This document shows positions 9,021 to 17,874 of a DNA stretch of 64,000 nt, piece by piece. Below the pieces are notes generated by a model. That model saw only the letters and a list, made by a program, of their open reading frames with translations, searched no databases and was not told the DNA's origin. Every line of letters starts with the position of its first letter. Within the stretch, counting starts at the first letter, position 1. The DNA is from Litoribacterium kuwaitense (GTDB lineage: Bacteria > Bacillota > Bacilli > Bacillales > DSM-28697). The position numbers and the translations under genes are program-made. Location: the NCBI RefSeq assembly GCF_011058155.1, contig NZ_JAALFC010000004.1, positions 116,407 to 180,406 of the forward strand. Reading direction: 5' to 3'.

Positions 9021-9830
9021 TCACCAGCCTTCATATGTATTTGAAAACGCTGCTGCATTTTCCACCATCGTATAATATCGGCCATTGATTTTTTCTACTT
9101 CAATCGGTAAGTCTAAAGCTTTAGTCAACATCTCGGATGTCATCAGCTCTGCCGTTGCACCTTTCTCCATGACCATCCCATTTCGTAAGAGCAATGTTTT
9201 GTTAAACAACGGTAAGACCTCTTCTGTATGATGAGTGACGTAAATGATAGTGATCTCGCGCGCTCTAGCCATGTCTTCTATCGACTGAAGAAGCCCTTCA
9301 CGTGAAGGAAGATCTAAACCTGTGCAAGGTTCGTCAAGGATGAGTAATTCGGGATCTGCCATTAAGGCTCGAGCTAATAAGATCCGTTGCTTTTCACCTT
9401 GGGATAGTGTGACGTACGGATGATCAGCAAACGATTCCATTTTAAGCGTACGTAAGATCTCTTTTGCCTTTGCCCGGTCTTCTTCATATATCTCTTCATA
9501 AATCCCGATCGAGGCAAATTTCCCGCTAATTACTGTATTTAAAACGCTGTCATGCTTCCGTAGTCGTTCTTGTAGAGCGGTGCTCACCCAGCCAACCCGT
9601 TTCCGAATTTCCCAAAGCGGATATGATCCAAACGTTTCCCCAAAAACATCAATATGCCCCGATGAAGGAAACATATTCCCGCTAATGATGTTTAGTAACG
9701 CTGTTTTCCCCGATCCATTTTTCCCAAATACGACCCATTTCTCTCCTTTTTCAACCGACCAATTGATGTTTTGTAAAATTGGACGCCCTTCGCGTTTCCA
9801 ATGTACATCCTCTAAGTGAAAAATAGCCAT
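9021..9830 (-). CDS. ABC transporter ATP-binding protein (YlmA-like)
   Basis: A 269-residue single-domain ATPase that would power an ABC system at the inner face of the membrane. It shows Walker A GKNGSGKT (near 36-43), signature LSQGEK (near 142), Walker B LLILDEP (near 160) and the switch His in VTHHTEEV. The overall sequence resembles B. subtilis YlmA, an orphan ATPase. No permease gene is adjacent, so its partner and substrate are unknown. The minus-strand YmaF-like frame follows immediately in the same frame. Confidence 0.88.
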   Translation of the reverse strand: MAIFHLEDVHWKREGRPILQNINWSVEKGEKWVVFGKNGSGKTALLNIISGNMFPSSGHIDVFGETFGSYPLWEIRKRVGWVSTALQERLRKHDSVLNTVISGKFASIGIYEEIYEEDRAKAKEILRTLKMESFADHPYVTLSQGEKQRILLARALMADPELLILDEPCTGLDLPSREGLLQSIEDMARAREITIIYVTHHTEEVLPLFNKTLLLRNGMVMEKGATAELMTSEMLTKALDLPIEVEKINGRYYTMVENAAAFSNTYEGW

Positions 9831-10084
9831 GTCGCCAACCCCTTTATGTATTTCTTGTCGTTTCTTCTGTATTCTTCAGCATGAAGAGAATCCCCTTTTT
9901 CTTAAACAATATATAAAGATTAATTTATTTTGATTGCAATCTTTCCTTATCCTCCTTATACTTTTTTTATCTTGACCACAAATAGCTGAAAGACAATTTT
10001 TAACATATAGTAAGGAAAGAGAGGTGAGCCTCGCTTGTGCAATGATGAGGCCAAACCGGCTCTTATCATACACAGTGAAGGATT

Positions 10085-11935
10085 ATGGAACACGGACCTT
10101 CTGTTACATCATTAGTCGTCGTACTGCTTGCTGCATTTTTAACTCCCATTTTATTGAAAAAATTTCGCTTAACAATTATTCCAGTTGTCGTCGCAGAAAT
10201 TCTTGTTGGTCTCATCCTAGGCCCAAGTGTTTTTGACCTTGTCCAAGAAGATCAATGGCTTGAAACTTTATCCACGCTCGGATTTATTTTTCTCATGTTT
10301 CTAAGTGGACTGGAGATTGACTTCTCGGTATTTCTCAACAAGAAGAAACAAAAACGACTCTCGGATGGACAAAATGAACCGAATACGTTTCGTGTAGCTT
10401 CAATCATTTTTATTGGCATCTTCCTCATTTCCTATCTGCTTTCGTTACTTCTCGTGTGGGCAGGATTTACGGACAATGCCTTTTTCATGACGTTGGTCAT
10501 TTCAACGATTTCACTTGGCGTTGTCGTGCCAACGTTAAAAGAAACAGGCATTATGAAACAAAGCATCGGGCAAATTATTTTACTTGTCGCTGTCATTGCT
10601 GATCTTGTGACGATGATTCTACTTGCTGTATTTGTGTCATTTTACCAAGAAGGTGGAAACATCTGGCTACTCTTAATTCTTTTTGTCGCTGGAATCCTTC
10701 TCTACTTCATTGGTAAGTTTTTCAAAAGCCGTACTTTTTTCGAAACAATGTCTACGGGGACCATCCAAATTGGCACACGAGCGATTTTTACATTAATTAT
10801 CTTGCTCGTCGGCCTTTCTGAAAGTGTCGGTGCAGAAAACATTCTTGGTGCATTTTTAGCAGGGGTTCTCGTCTCACTATTATCACCGAACCGAGAATTG
10901 GTCAGTCAATTAGATTCTTTTGGGTACGGGTTTTTAATTCCCATTTTCTTCGTCATGGTTGGGGTCGATCTGAATTTAATTGAGCTGTTTTCTGATCCAA
11001 TGGTATTTATCTTAATTCCTTTATTATTACTCGCTCTCTTAATATCAAAAGTCGTACCTGTTCTTGTGTTAAAGCGCTGGTATGACATGAAGACAGTCCT
11101 TGGATCAGGCTATCTGCTGACCTCTACGCTGTCGCTCGTTATTGCGGCTTCAACAATTGGTCAAGATATTGGTGTCATTTCAACACAAACAGGTTCATCA
11201 TTGATTTTACTTGCCGTTGTCGCATGTATCATTTCGCCGATTTTGTTTAAAAAGGTTTTCCCAGAGCAACCTTCTGTAATCGAGAAACAGAAAGTCATGG
11301 TATTTGGAGCAAATCAGCTCACCCTTCCATTGTCGTCTGACCTTGACGGGGAGCAATACGATGTCAGCCTTTACCATACTGAGCAAAATAAACAAAGAGA
11401 AGAGATTGAAAAGGTACGTAGCTCACATTTTACCGTCCACTATATTAGAGATTATGAGCTCGATACCCTGCAAGCACTTGATATTCATGAGAGCGACATC
11501 GTTGTAGCCGCCACTGGCAACGATGAGGTAAACAGCTTTATTGCTAAAAAAGCGTTAGAGGGTCAAGTAGAGCATGTTGTCGCCCGTGTTGAAAACCCAT
11601 CAAAAGGAGAAAATTTAGTTGAGCAAGGCGTTCACACGTTCTCATCCTTTTTCTCTACACAATCGATGTTACGGGCACTTATTGTCACACCTTCTGTCGC
11701 TAGCATATTCTCAACATCAGAAGAAGGTTTTAACGAAATTGAGCTTGAAAACCATGAATTTGATGGTGTGGAGCTGCGAAAATTTCCTTTCTTTGGGGAT
11801 GCGATCGTCGTTCGTATTTTTCGGGGAGGCGAATCCATCGTCCCTCACGGTGACACAACACTCAAGACTGGAGACCGGTTAATTGTTACCGGCTCGCAAG
11901 ACAGTGTTTCCGAACTGAGAGAGGTTTTAAGCTAA
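10085..11935 (+). CDS. CPA2-family cation/proton antiporter with TrkA domains
   Basis: A 616-residue transporter that should exchange K+ or Na+ for protons and help pH and ion balance. Residues ~1-385 contain about 12 membrane segments of the CPA2 (KefB/NapA-like) type, including the motif LSGLEIDFSVF. A soluble Rossmann-like TrkA-N domain (~395-510, starting VMVFGANQLTLPL) and a TrkA-C domain (~535-616, ending in ELREVLS) would gate it in response to a nucleotide or ion ligand. Size and layout match B. subtilis YjbQ. The start is weakly supported: AAGGA lies only about two bases before ATG, but a stop codon is just upstream and no other Met is near. Confidence 0.9.
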   Translation: MEHGPSVTSLVVVLLAAFLTPILLKKFRLTIIPVVVAEILVGLILGPSVFDLVQEDQWLETLSTLGFIFLMFLSGLEIDFSVFLNKKKQKRLSDGQNEPNTFRVASIIFIGIFLISYLLSLLLVWAGFTDNAFFMTLVISTISLGVVVPTLKETGIMKQSIGQIILLVAVIADLVTMILLAVFVSFYQEGGNIWLLLILFVAGILLYFIGKFFKSRTFFETMSTGTIQIGTRAIFTLIILLVGLSESVGAENILGAFLAGVLVSLLSPNRELVSQLDSFGYGFLIPIFFVMVGVDLNLIELFSDPMVFILIPLLLLALLISKVVPVLVLKRWYDMKTVLGSGYLLTSTLSLVIAASTIGQDIGVISTQTGSSLILLAVVACIISPILFKKVFPEQPSVIEKQKVMVFGANQLTLPLSSDLDGEQYDVSLYHTEQNKQREEIEKVRSSHFTVHYIRDYELDTLQALDIHESDIVVAATGNDEVNSFIAKKALEGQVEHVVARVENPSKGENLVEQGVHTFSSFFSTQSMLRALIVTPSVASIFSTSEEGFNEIELENHEFDGVELRKFPFFGDAIVVRIFRGGESIVPHGDTTLKTGDRLIVTGSQDSVSELREVLS

Positions 11936-11955
11936 ATACATTCAGGGTAAGTTCG

Positions 11956-11998
11956 GAGTGTAGACAAAGTCCAGAATGACTTCGTCTACACTCTTTTT
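11956..11998 (+). terminator. Terminator of the antiporter gene (dispersed hairpin copy 1)
   Basis: GAGTGTAGACAAAGTC (11956-11971) pairs with 11978-11993 with one mismatch and is followed by TTTTTT. The stem is closely related to those at 40205-40243 and 59771-59806. Confidence 0.9.
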
Positions 11999-12173
11999 TA
12001 GTTGATAAATAATCATTTGCAAAGCGGACTTGTACATAAAATCCCTGTAAAAGATCAAAAATGACAGCCTCGATGGTTGCCAAAAAGTTGAAGCAGCTTT
12101 ATTTACGATGGCAACAGGCTGCTCCATCGTATAAACTGTATTATGAAATTCGTATGAAGGCAGGTCATCTACA

Positions 12174-13049
12174 TTGAAAAACAAAAAGAAGGTATCCCTT
12201 TTCGTGCTTCTGCTTTTTGTTATTGCTTTAGGCAGTCTTGCCCTCAGAATTACTTTAACCTCTCCAACTGCACTTCAGGCTAAACAAGCACCAGAAAAAT
12301 ACGAGTTAAATGCCTATTTCGCTGTACCGACACCTTCTTTTTTCCAAAAAGAGCTAGAGATTGTGGCCATTGGTGATTCGCTTACGAAAGGTGTTGGTGA
12401 TCATCTGAAACGTGGAGGTTATTTATATTATGTTGAACAGGCTTTGCGGAATGAGGAGATTTATAGCGACATCAACGTGATCAATCTAGGTGTTACTGGC
12501 TTACGATCCGATGAACTCCTCGTTCGATTAGACGAAGAGCCTTATACAGATGAGCTTCCTAAAGCAGATCATATTTATATCACCATTGGCGGCAACGATC
12601 TCGTCCGTATTTTTTCTGACAACCTGACGTCGTTAACTTTAGCCCCTTTCTTACTAGAAAAAGATACTTTTGGCGAACGAATTCAAGAGATTGTAGAAAA
12701 AACGAGAGCACTCAATCCAGAGGCACACATTTTTTTAATCGGTTTATACAACCCTTTCTCAAAATCATTTAGCGACATTGAAGAAATGAATACAATTGTT
12801 TCCAAATGGGACGAAGAAAACCAATTCGTCGCACAACAGTTTCAAAACGTTACTTTTATACCGATACGTGATCTGTTTTTAGATTCGGAAGACAATCTGC
12901 TCTCCGCCGATTATTTTCATCCAAATACACTCGGATATAAAAAAATGGCCAGCCGCATTTATGATTACATTCAACAAGAGCTTAGTGCCAATCATATCGA
13001 TCGATTACCTACAGGAGGGCTTGACACCGATGGACAACATGCCAACTAA
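12174..13049 (+). CDS. ypmR: SGNH/GDSL lipase-like hydrolase (YpmR)
   Basis: A 291-residue protein with an N-terminal membrane anchor or signal (KKKVSLFVLLLFVIALGSL) and an extracellular SGNH hydrolase domain. Block I is AIGDSLTKG (Ser near 69), block III is GGND (near 140), and block V is ADYFHPN (Asp/His near 248). These give the Ser-Asn-Asp-His set expected of esterases or lipases. It starts at TTG 12174 downstream of AAGGCAGG. ypmS overlaps its 3' end by 20 bases, and the same pair occurs in B. subtilis, which supports both names. The substrate is unknown. Confidence 0.88.
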   Translation: MKNKKKVSLFVLLLFVIALGSLALRITLTSPTALQAKQAPEKYELNAYFAVPTPSFFQKELEIVAIGDSLTKGVGDHLKRGGYLYYVEQALRNEEIYSDINVINLGVTGLRSDELLVRLDEEPYTDELPKADHIYITIGGNDLVRIFSDNLTSLTLAPFLLEKDTFGERIQEIVEKTRALNPEAHIFLIGLYNPFSKSFSDIEEMNTIVSKWDEENQFVAQQFQNVTFIPIRDLFLDSEDNLLSADYFHPNTLGYKKMASRIYDYIQQELSANHIDRLPTGGLDTDGQHAN

Positions 13050-13680
13050 AGCGTCTCGAAAAAAACCACCCTGGAAAAGATTATTTATCGTCTTATGCAC
13101 ACTAAATGCCGGTGTGATTGTTTTCTGCCTTTGGCTTTTTTTCGGACCAATTACAGCACCTCAAGAAAGGGAGCCATCTCCTGTTGTACAACGTGAGTTT
13201 TACCCCTTTACAATTGAAGCGTCCAAAGCAGATTTAAATGAAGTTATAGATACGTTTTTAGAAGAACAAACACGTGAAGCTGTCATTCCATATACAATAC
13301 GTTTAGAGGAGAATGACGTTCGCTTATATGGCACTTTTAAAGCATTTGGCCGCGACGTCGACCTGCTGTTGGCTTTTACACCTCGTGTTTTACCGAATGG
13401 AGATCTCGAGCTACATCAATCCGTTTTACAAGTTGGGGACTTATCCATCTCTGTGAAAATGGTGCTGGAGTACATCGACAGACATTATGCTCTTCCTTCA
13501 TGGGTCAATGTGCGCCCGGATAGCCGCGTCGTTTCGATTAATCTAACCGAATTCACCTCAACCGGAGGCGTTTCTTTTCAAGTGGAAGACTTTAATCTCC
13601 CTGATAATCAAATTAAAATCCAAATACAAGTTCCCCAGGATCTTATCCAGAAACAACCCGACGTAAGTGTTAAACCATAA
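13030..13680 (+). CDS. ypmS: YpmS family (DUF2140) membrane-anchored protein
   Basis: A 216-residue protein of unknown function with one N-terminal membrane anchor (WKRLFIVLCTLNAGVIVFCLWLFF) and an extracytoplasmic domain. The family is marked by stretches such as YALPSWVNVRPDSR and by alternating strands; the C-terminal region reads INLTEF...FQVEDFNL. The frame is open from 12961, but GGAGGG ten bases before the ATG at 13030 fixes the start. It overlaps ypmR by 20 bases, so the two are probably coupled and may act on the same cell-surface lipid process (inference from pairing only). Confidence 0.87.
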   Translation: MDNMPTKASRKKPPWKRLFIVLCTLNAGVIVFCLWLFFGPITAPQEREPSPVVQREFYPFTIEASKADLNEVIDTFLEEQTREAVIPYTIRLEENDVRLYGTFKAFGRDVDLLLAFTPRVLPNGDLELHQSVLQVGDLSISVKMVLEYIDRHYALPSWVNVRPDSRVVSINLTEFTSTGGVSFQVEDFNLPDNQIKIQIQVPQDLIQKQPDVSVKP

Positions 13681-13690
13681 CCTAAAACGT

Positions 13691-13724
13691 AGTGACGGCT
13701 TCATTCAATTGCCGTCACTTTTTT
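13691..13724 (+). terminator. Terminator of ypmRS
   Basis: AGTGACGGC (13691-13699) pairs perfectly with GCCGTCACT (13711-13719) and is followed by a T run. It begins 10 bases after the ypmS stop. Confidence 0.9.
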
Positions 13725-13855
13725 GGGAAAGAAAGCAGCAATAGACTGCTATGCACACCTTTTAGCTTCATGAATAAGATATCAGTGTTAAAGCTTAAAG
13801 ACCACTTACGAGATTAATCACATGATTGTGAATTCATTAAACAGGAGGAGCATCT

Positions 13856-14113
13856 ATGGGACAAAATCCATTTTTTGATTCCGTCGAGAAAAAAACTGGC
13901 GTGAACATGAATGACGTGCTTAAATTAGCTGATCAATTACAAAATGCCAATTTTAAAGACGAAAAAACCGTCCGCCAAGTCATTCGTCAAGTATCTCAAA
14001 TTGCAAATAAACCAGTAAGCAAGCAAAAAGAAGATAAACTCGTACAGTCCATCTTAAAAAACAACGTACCGACCGATTTTTCTTCATTGTCTAAAATGAT
14101 GGATAAAAAATAG
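13856..14113 (+). CDS. spoVIF: Stage VI sporulation protein F
   Basis: An 85-residue soluble protein. FFDSVEKKTGVNMNDVLKLADQL, NFKDEKTVRQVIRQV and VPTDFSSLSKMM closely resemble SpoVIF, a mother-cell protein needed for late coat assembly in B. subtilis. Length fits the family (about 86). A good AGGAGGAGC lies just upstream of the ATG. It is followed after 43 bases by the YqfQ-like gene on the same strand, which also has a spore-related name in Bacillus, so the pair may be co-expressed during sporulation (inference). Confidence 0.85.
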   Translation: MGQNPFFDSVEKKTGVNMNDVLKLADQLQNANFKDEKTVRQVIRQVSQIANKPVSKQKEDKLVQSILKNNVPTDFSSLSKMMDKK

Positions 14114-14156
14114 TTGCCGTGACATTTAACGTAAAGCATTGAAAGGAGAGGCGCTT

Positions 14157-14699
14157 ATGTTTCCAGGCCCGCCCCAGCCTCCATCCTTTCGGCCGCCCCC
14201 TTCTTTCCCTATGCACGGAGGCATGCGTATGGGTCCGGGTATTAACCCTGGCTCAATGATGCCGCCAGCTATGAGGGGAATGCCAATGCCACCAGCCACT
14301 CCTCCAACTGCTGGAGGCGGTGGTTTATTAAAAGGTTTGGTACAAAACATAGGAAGTGGCGGCATCGATGGAATGATTGGGAACGTACAAAACATGTTAA
14401 AGTTAGCTGAATCTGCCGCCCCCATTCTTCAACAAGTTCAACAATACGGGCCAATGTTAAAAAACCTTCCGCAAATGTTTAAAATGTTACAATCTTTTAA
14501 CGAAATTAACGCGGAAGATTCAGCAGACGACACCGAAAATAACGAAACGTCGATTGACGATGACGTAAAAGAGTCAGCGAGTGATATCACTTCTACACCA
14601 GATGAATCGATACCTACAGAATTGACTGGCAGCGAAGAAAGCATTGACAAGGTCATCGACCTCACGGAACGACCATCCACTCCAAAGCTGTACATCTAA
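14157..14699 (+). CDS. yqfQ: YqfQ/VrrA-like proline-rich protein
   Basis: A 180-residue protein. The first ~60 residues are Pro/Met/Gly-rich (FPGPPQPPSFRPPP), as in YqfQ/VrrA proteins whose repeats vary in number between strains. A conserved middle follows: GLLKGLVQNIG...MIGNVQNMLKLAESAAPILQQVQQYGPMLKNLPQM. The last ~60 residues are strongly acidic and rich in Ser/Thr (DSADDTENNETS). No signal peptide or clear membrane segment is present. AAAGGAGAGG places the start at the ATG 14157 rather than the upstream TTG. The cellular role is unknown; YqfQ is regarded as a spore-associated protein in Bacillus. Confidence 0.78.
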   Translation: MFPGPPQPPSFRPPPSFPMHGGMRMGPGINPGSMMPPAMRGMPMPPATPPTAGGGGLLKGLVQNIGSGGIDGMIGNVQNMLKLAESAAPILQQVQQYGPMLKNLPQMFKMLQSFNEINAEDSADDTENNETSIDDDVKESASDITSTPDESIPTELTGSEESIDKVIDLTERPSTPKLYI

Positions 14700-14714
14700 G
14701 CAAAGTTGGCTAAC

Positions 14715-14750
14715 GCAGCAGCTAAAGGCTCTTGGCTGCTGCTCATTTTT
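14715..14750 (+). terminator. Terminator after yqfQ
   Basis: GCAGCAGC (14715-14722) pairs with GCTGCTGC (14735-14742), with a T-rich tail at 14746-14750. It lies between two converging genes. Confidence 0.75.
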
Positions 14751-14763
14751 GCTTTGATCGCTT

Positions 14764-15420
14764 CTAAAACTCCAGCCGTTCGGCCAACGATCTGGCTGTA
14801 TACTGAAAGTGATTTGCTAAAGCCGCATGCACCATTACTTCCAACGTCTGCTCGCTCGTTTTACGGACATCCTCTGGCAGTGTGTAACACGTCCGCTGCA
14901 CGGCTTGATAAATCGCACTGTTGTATTCCTTGTCAAGCAAATTTGTCTCTTTTTGAATGTCGGCAGCTTGCAAAAAGGTTTGCGCATACCGCTGATAAAA
15001 CAATTTCGGTGAGAGTAAATCATCGTTCCGATCGTCTAGCTGGTTAAACACATTCTCTAAAATTTGGCACACGGTCGCCAAATCCAATACGCCGTGCATA
15101 TCCTCAATCATCAACAAGAGGACAGCCTGATCAATAGCGTATTTTCGCCCATGTACAGGTGCTCCAACGAGCGCTTTAGCGTCACGCTTGAGCCAGTTTC
15201 TAACGGACGTTTCTTTCATTTCTGCATCGCGTATCATATTGCCGATCAAGACAATCTCTGTGATGGACAAGCCAATTTCTGCTGAATCATCCGATAGCAT
15301 CTTTCCCACAAGCTGCCTAGCCATTTGTGATTTTCTGCTAGCCGGTTCGACATGCTCAAGGAACAATGCATCGTCTCCTAAAAAAAGCGAAGCAACTGCC
15401 ATTCTTGACCACACATGCAA
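14764..15420 (-). CDS. DUF1836 domain protein
   Basis: A 218-residue soluble protein of unknown function. The family signature is visible: LSITEIVLIGNMIRDAEM, then SVRNWLKRDAKALVG, GRKYAIDQAVLLLMIEDM, and DLLSPKLFYQRYAQ. The first part reads like a MerR/HTH-type segment (a short helix-turn-helix followed by VRNWLKRD), so DNA binding is plausible but not shown. It starts at TTG 15420, eight bases after GAAGG. It converges with yqfQ and diverges from htpX. Confidence 0.75.
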   Translation of the reverse strand: MHVWSRMAVASLFLGDDALFLEHVEPASRKSQMARQLVGKMLSDDSAEIGLSITEIVLIGNMIRDAEMKETSVRNWLKRDAKALVGAPVHGRKYAIDQAVLLLMIEDMHGVLDLATVCQILENVFNQLDDRNDDLLSPKLFYQRYAQTFLQAADIQKETNLLDKEYNSAIYQAVQRTCYTLPEDVRKTSEQTLEVMVHAALANHFQYTARSLAERLEF

Positions 15421-15557
15421 AAGAAAAACCTTCTTTCATAATGTTTATGTGTTGAAATCGATGGAAAAAATGAATATAATAACGCTAAGACTCATAAAAG
15501 TTCATATGAACCTGAAATTGCACTGTTATTATAAACTAGGGAGGATTACAACGCCAA

Positions 15558-16436
15558 ATGTTTAAGCGAATTATGCTTTTTGTGCTGACAAACATCTTAG
15601 TCATTTTGACCATCTCCATTGTACTTAGTGTCCTTGGAGTCGGCAGCTACATCAACATGGATGGTAGCCTGAACCTCACGACACTCCTTATCTTTAGTGC
15701 AGTGGTTGGCTTCTCCGGAGCATTTATCTCACTCGCAATTTCACGCTGGATGGCTAAGATGATGATGGGTGTCCAAGTGCTGAAACCAGATGACCCATCA
15801 CTATCATATGCAGAACGCGATCTCGTTGAACGAGTTCATCGTTTAGCACGCGCGGCTGGGTTAACAAAAATGCCCGAGGTCGGCATTTACAATTCACCTG
15901 AGGTAAACGCCTTTGCTACAGGCCCGTCACGCAACCGTTCACTCGTTGCTGTTTCAGCCGGATTGCTGCAAGAGATGGATGACGACGCCGTTGAAGGTGT
16001 ACTAGCACACGAAGTTGCTCACATTTCTAACGGTGATATGGTAACGATGACCCTCCTTCAAGGAGTAGTCAACACCTTTGTCGTATTCCTCGCTCGTGTA
16101 GCTGCCTGGGCAGTATCACAAATTCGCGAAGAATTTTCACCAATCATTCATTTTATTGCGATTATCGTGTTTCAAATTTTGTTCTCGATCCTCGGAAGCA
16201 TCGTCGTTCTAGCTTACTCACGCTATCGAGAGTACCATGCCGATCGTGGCGGTGCAGACCTTGCCGGTAAAGATAAGATGATTCACGCTTTACGTGCGTT
16301 GCAAGCTTACACAGATCGTGTTCGTGAAGAAGATACATCTTTAGCGACATTAAAGATTAATAGCAAAAATAAAGTATCCCTCTTCTCTAGCCATCCTCCA
16401 TTGGCTGAACGTATCCAGCGTTTAGAAGAGCGTTAA
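15558..16436 (+). CDS. htpX: Membrane protease HtpX
   Basis: A 292-residue M48-family zinc metalloprotease of the membrane that removes damaged membrane proteins under stress. Two N-terminal membrane segments ([37 protein letters not shown]) precede the catalytic motif HEVAH at about 151-155. Another hydrophobic pair follows, and the third zinc ligand is in YREYHAD near 224. The C-terminus has the family's [20 protein letters not shown] lies in front of the ATG. Monocistronic, ending at a hairpin. Confidence 0.96.
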   Translation: MFKRIMLFVLTNILVILTISIVLSVLGVGSYINMDGSLNLTTLLIFSAVVGFSGAFISLAISRWMAKMMMGVQVLKPDDPSLSYAERDLVERVHRLARAAGLTKMPEVGIYNSPEVNAFATGPSRNRSLVAVSAGLLQEMDDDAVEGVLAHEVAHISNGDMVTMTLLQGVVNTFVVFLARVAAWAVSQIREEFSPIIHFIAIIVFQILFSILGSIVVLAYSRYREYHADRGGADLAGKDKMIHALRALQAYTDRVREEDTSLATLKINSKNKVSLFSSHPPLAERIQRLEER

Positions 16437-16456
16437 TCGAAGAGCGATAATTAATC

Positions 16457-16500
16457 AGAGGATATGATGTTCATTCAGTGAGCACATATCCTCTTTGCTT
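16457..16500 (+). terminator. Terminator of htpX
   Basis: AGAGGATATG (16457-16466) pairs with CATATCCTCT (16484-16493), followed by a T-rich but broken tail. Confidence 0.65.
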
Positions 16501-16567
16501 TGTCTTTATCCATAAGCTTTCTTCTTTTCTATCGCAGTGAGCAGTAAAAAGATGGTGTAGTATAACT

Positions 16568-16613
16568 AAAAAACGAGTAAGCAAAAGTATACAACCTCAC
16601 TTTCGCTTACTCG
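16568..16613 (-). terminator. Terminator of the GNAT gene
   Basis: CGAGTAAGCAAAAG (16574-16587) pairs with 16600-16613 with one mismatch. Six A residues to its left form the U-tract in minus-strand RNA. Confidence 0.85.
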
Positions 16614-16647
16614 CTTCACTTCAAGCTATAAAGTCATTCTCATTTCA

Positions 16648-17097
16648 TTATTCTTGAAGCTCCTTTTTAAACACATAACTCGCTCGATCATAACCCATTT
16701 TCTCTTCGTAAAAGCGATGAGCGTCTGCTCGTTGTAGTCCAGATGATAAGGCTACACATGCATAACCATGTTCCTTTGCCAGCTCATGAACGTATGTAAG
16801 AAGTTTGTCTCCATACCCTTTTGAACGTTTCGTCGAGGCTGTGACGAAATCGCACACCCAGATAAAACGACCATAATATAACGTCGTCATCGGCATGAAC
16901 CCGATCACCGCAACGATGTCTCCTTGATCATATAGCGCCTTCATTTGATAATTCTCTTTTTCTTGTGCCTCAATAACTAATTCAAGATAGGCCTGTAGAT
17001 CATGCTGAGGACGTAATTGTTTCATGATCGGAAATGCGTCTGTCAATTCTCTTTCCGTCGTTAATTCCTTAATGATCAATGATGTCAGATCGCTCAT
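16648..17097 (-). CDS. GNAT-family N-acetyltransferase
   Basis: A 149-residue single-domain acetyltransferase that would transfer an acetyl group from acetyl-CoA to an amine. The acetyl-CoA binding stretch is ASTKRSKGYGDKLLTYVHELA, followed by CVALSSGLQRADAHRFYEEKMGY, typical of the C-terminal half of the fold. The frame is open upstream to a GTG at 17127, but a G-rich ribosome site precedes the ATG at 17097. Substrate unknown. Monocistronic. Confidence 0.85.
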   Translation of the reverse strand: MSDLTSLIIKELTTERELTDAFPIMKQLRPQHDLQAYLELVIEAQEKENYQMKALYDQGDIVAVIGFMPMTTLYYGRFIWVCDFVTASTKRSKGYGDKLLTYVHELAKEHGYACVALSSGLQRADAHRFYEEKMGYDRASYVFKKELQE

Positions 17098-17361
17098 GTC
17101 TTTGCCCCCATTTTTTCTTTGCTTCACTTCATTTTAAACTCAGACTGAAACAATTTAAACAGTCAGTTATGTTAAAATTCAAAGAGCTCATTTGAGTGGA
17201 AGGATAAACGATCATGAGTGACCACCACATTTAAATGATAGTGGATTAGAAAAAAATGAGACAAAAGGATGTCACTAAAGCGTATGGCGTGGTCAAAACA
17301 AAAATCATGGAGCGATTGAGCCTAAGCGGAACAAACAGAAGATGATCGGGGGGATTGAAAC

Positions 17362-17793
17362 GTGAAATATGTCTTTAAGTTGAATGTCATGAGTGTGCTA
17401 TACGCCCTTATGATATTTATTCCCATTGAACTGACTGGAAACGTCTATAGAATCACTAGGCTCACAAATATAGGGTTTGGGACGGTAAATCTTTTGCTCT
17501 GGTTAACCATCATTGTTGGGACGGTATTCCTCTTTTTCTTAACGAGAAAATGGCTAGACCGACGGAAAGCAAACTATTGGACAGCCCTCCTGTGGATTCC
17601 CTATGTATTACTTTTCATGAGGGTGTTCGTGTCATTATTTCCTATTACAAATCCCGGCGATGCGCCCAATCCTGCCAGTGGCCTAATCCTTCTCGGTGGA
17701 TTGTTTGTTTATCCATTTTATATTCTCATTCTCAACTTCTTTGCGATGTCAGCTGATGACAAACCATTAAAACAGCCTCACAACAATGCGTAG
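17362..17793 (+). CDS. Small four-helix membrane protein
   Basis: A 143-residue protein I do not recognise. It has about four membrane segments (roughly residues 8-24, 41-60, 73-92 and 106-126) with a basic loop LTRKWLDRRKANYW between the second and third. The C-terminal tail is polar (SADDKPLKQPHNNA). It starts at GTG 17362 behind GGGGGG. It stands alone between a divergent GNAT gene and a convergent reductase, so the neighbours give no clue. Confidence 0.7.
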   Translation: MKYVFKLNVMSVLYALMIFIPIELTGNVYRITRLTNIGFGTVNLLLWLTIIVGTVFLFFLTRKWLDRRKANYWTALLWIPYVLLFMRVFVSLFPITNPGDAPNPASGLILLGGLFVYPFYILILNFFAMSADDKPLKQPHNNA

Positions 17794-17833
17794 GTCCGTT
17801 TATACAAGGACGATGCATTGACTCACCATTGAC

Positions 17834-17870
17834 GGCTTGAGCTTATTGTAAGCTCAAGCCTGTTCACTTG
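17834..17870. terminator. Hairpin terminator between converging genes
   Basis: A perfect 12-bp stem (17834-17845 with 17849-17860) with a three-base loop. It lies between the small membrane protein gene and the aldo/keto reductase; the T-rich tail is modest on the plus side. Confidence 0.7.
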
Positions 17871-17874
17871 CCTT

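Noticed and set aside
10021..10084. An earlier start for the antiporter near the GAGGTG at 10021
   Set aside because: That ribosome site leads into another frame; a stop codon at 10076-10078 separates it from the antiporter frame.
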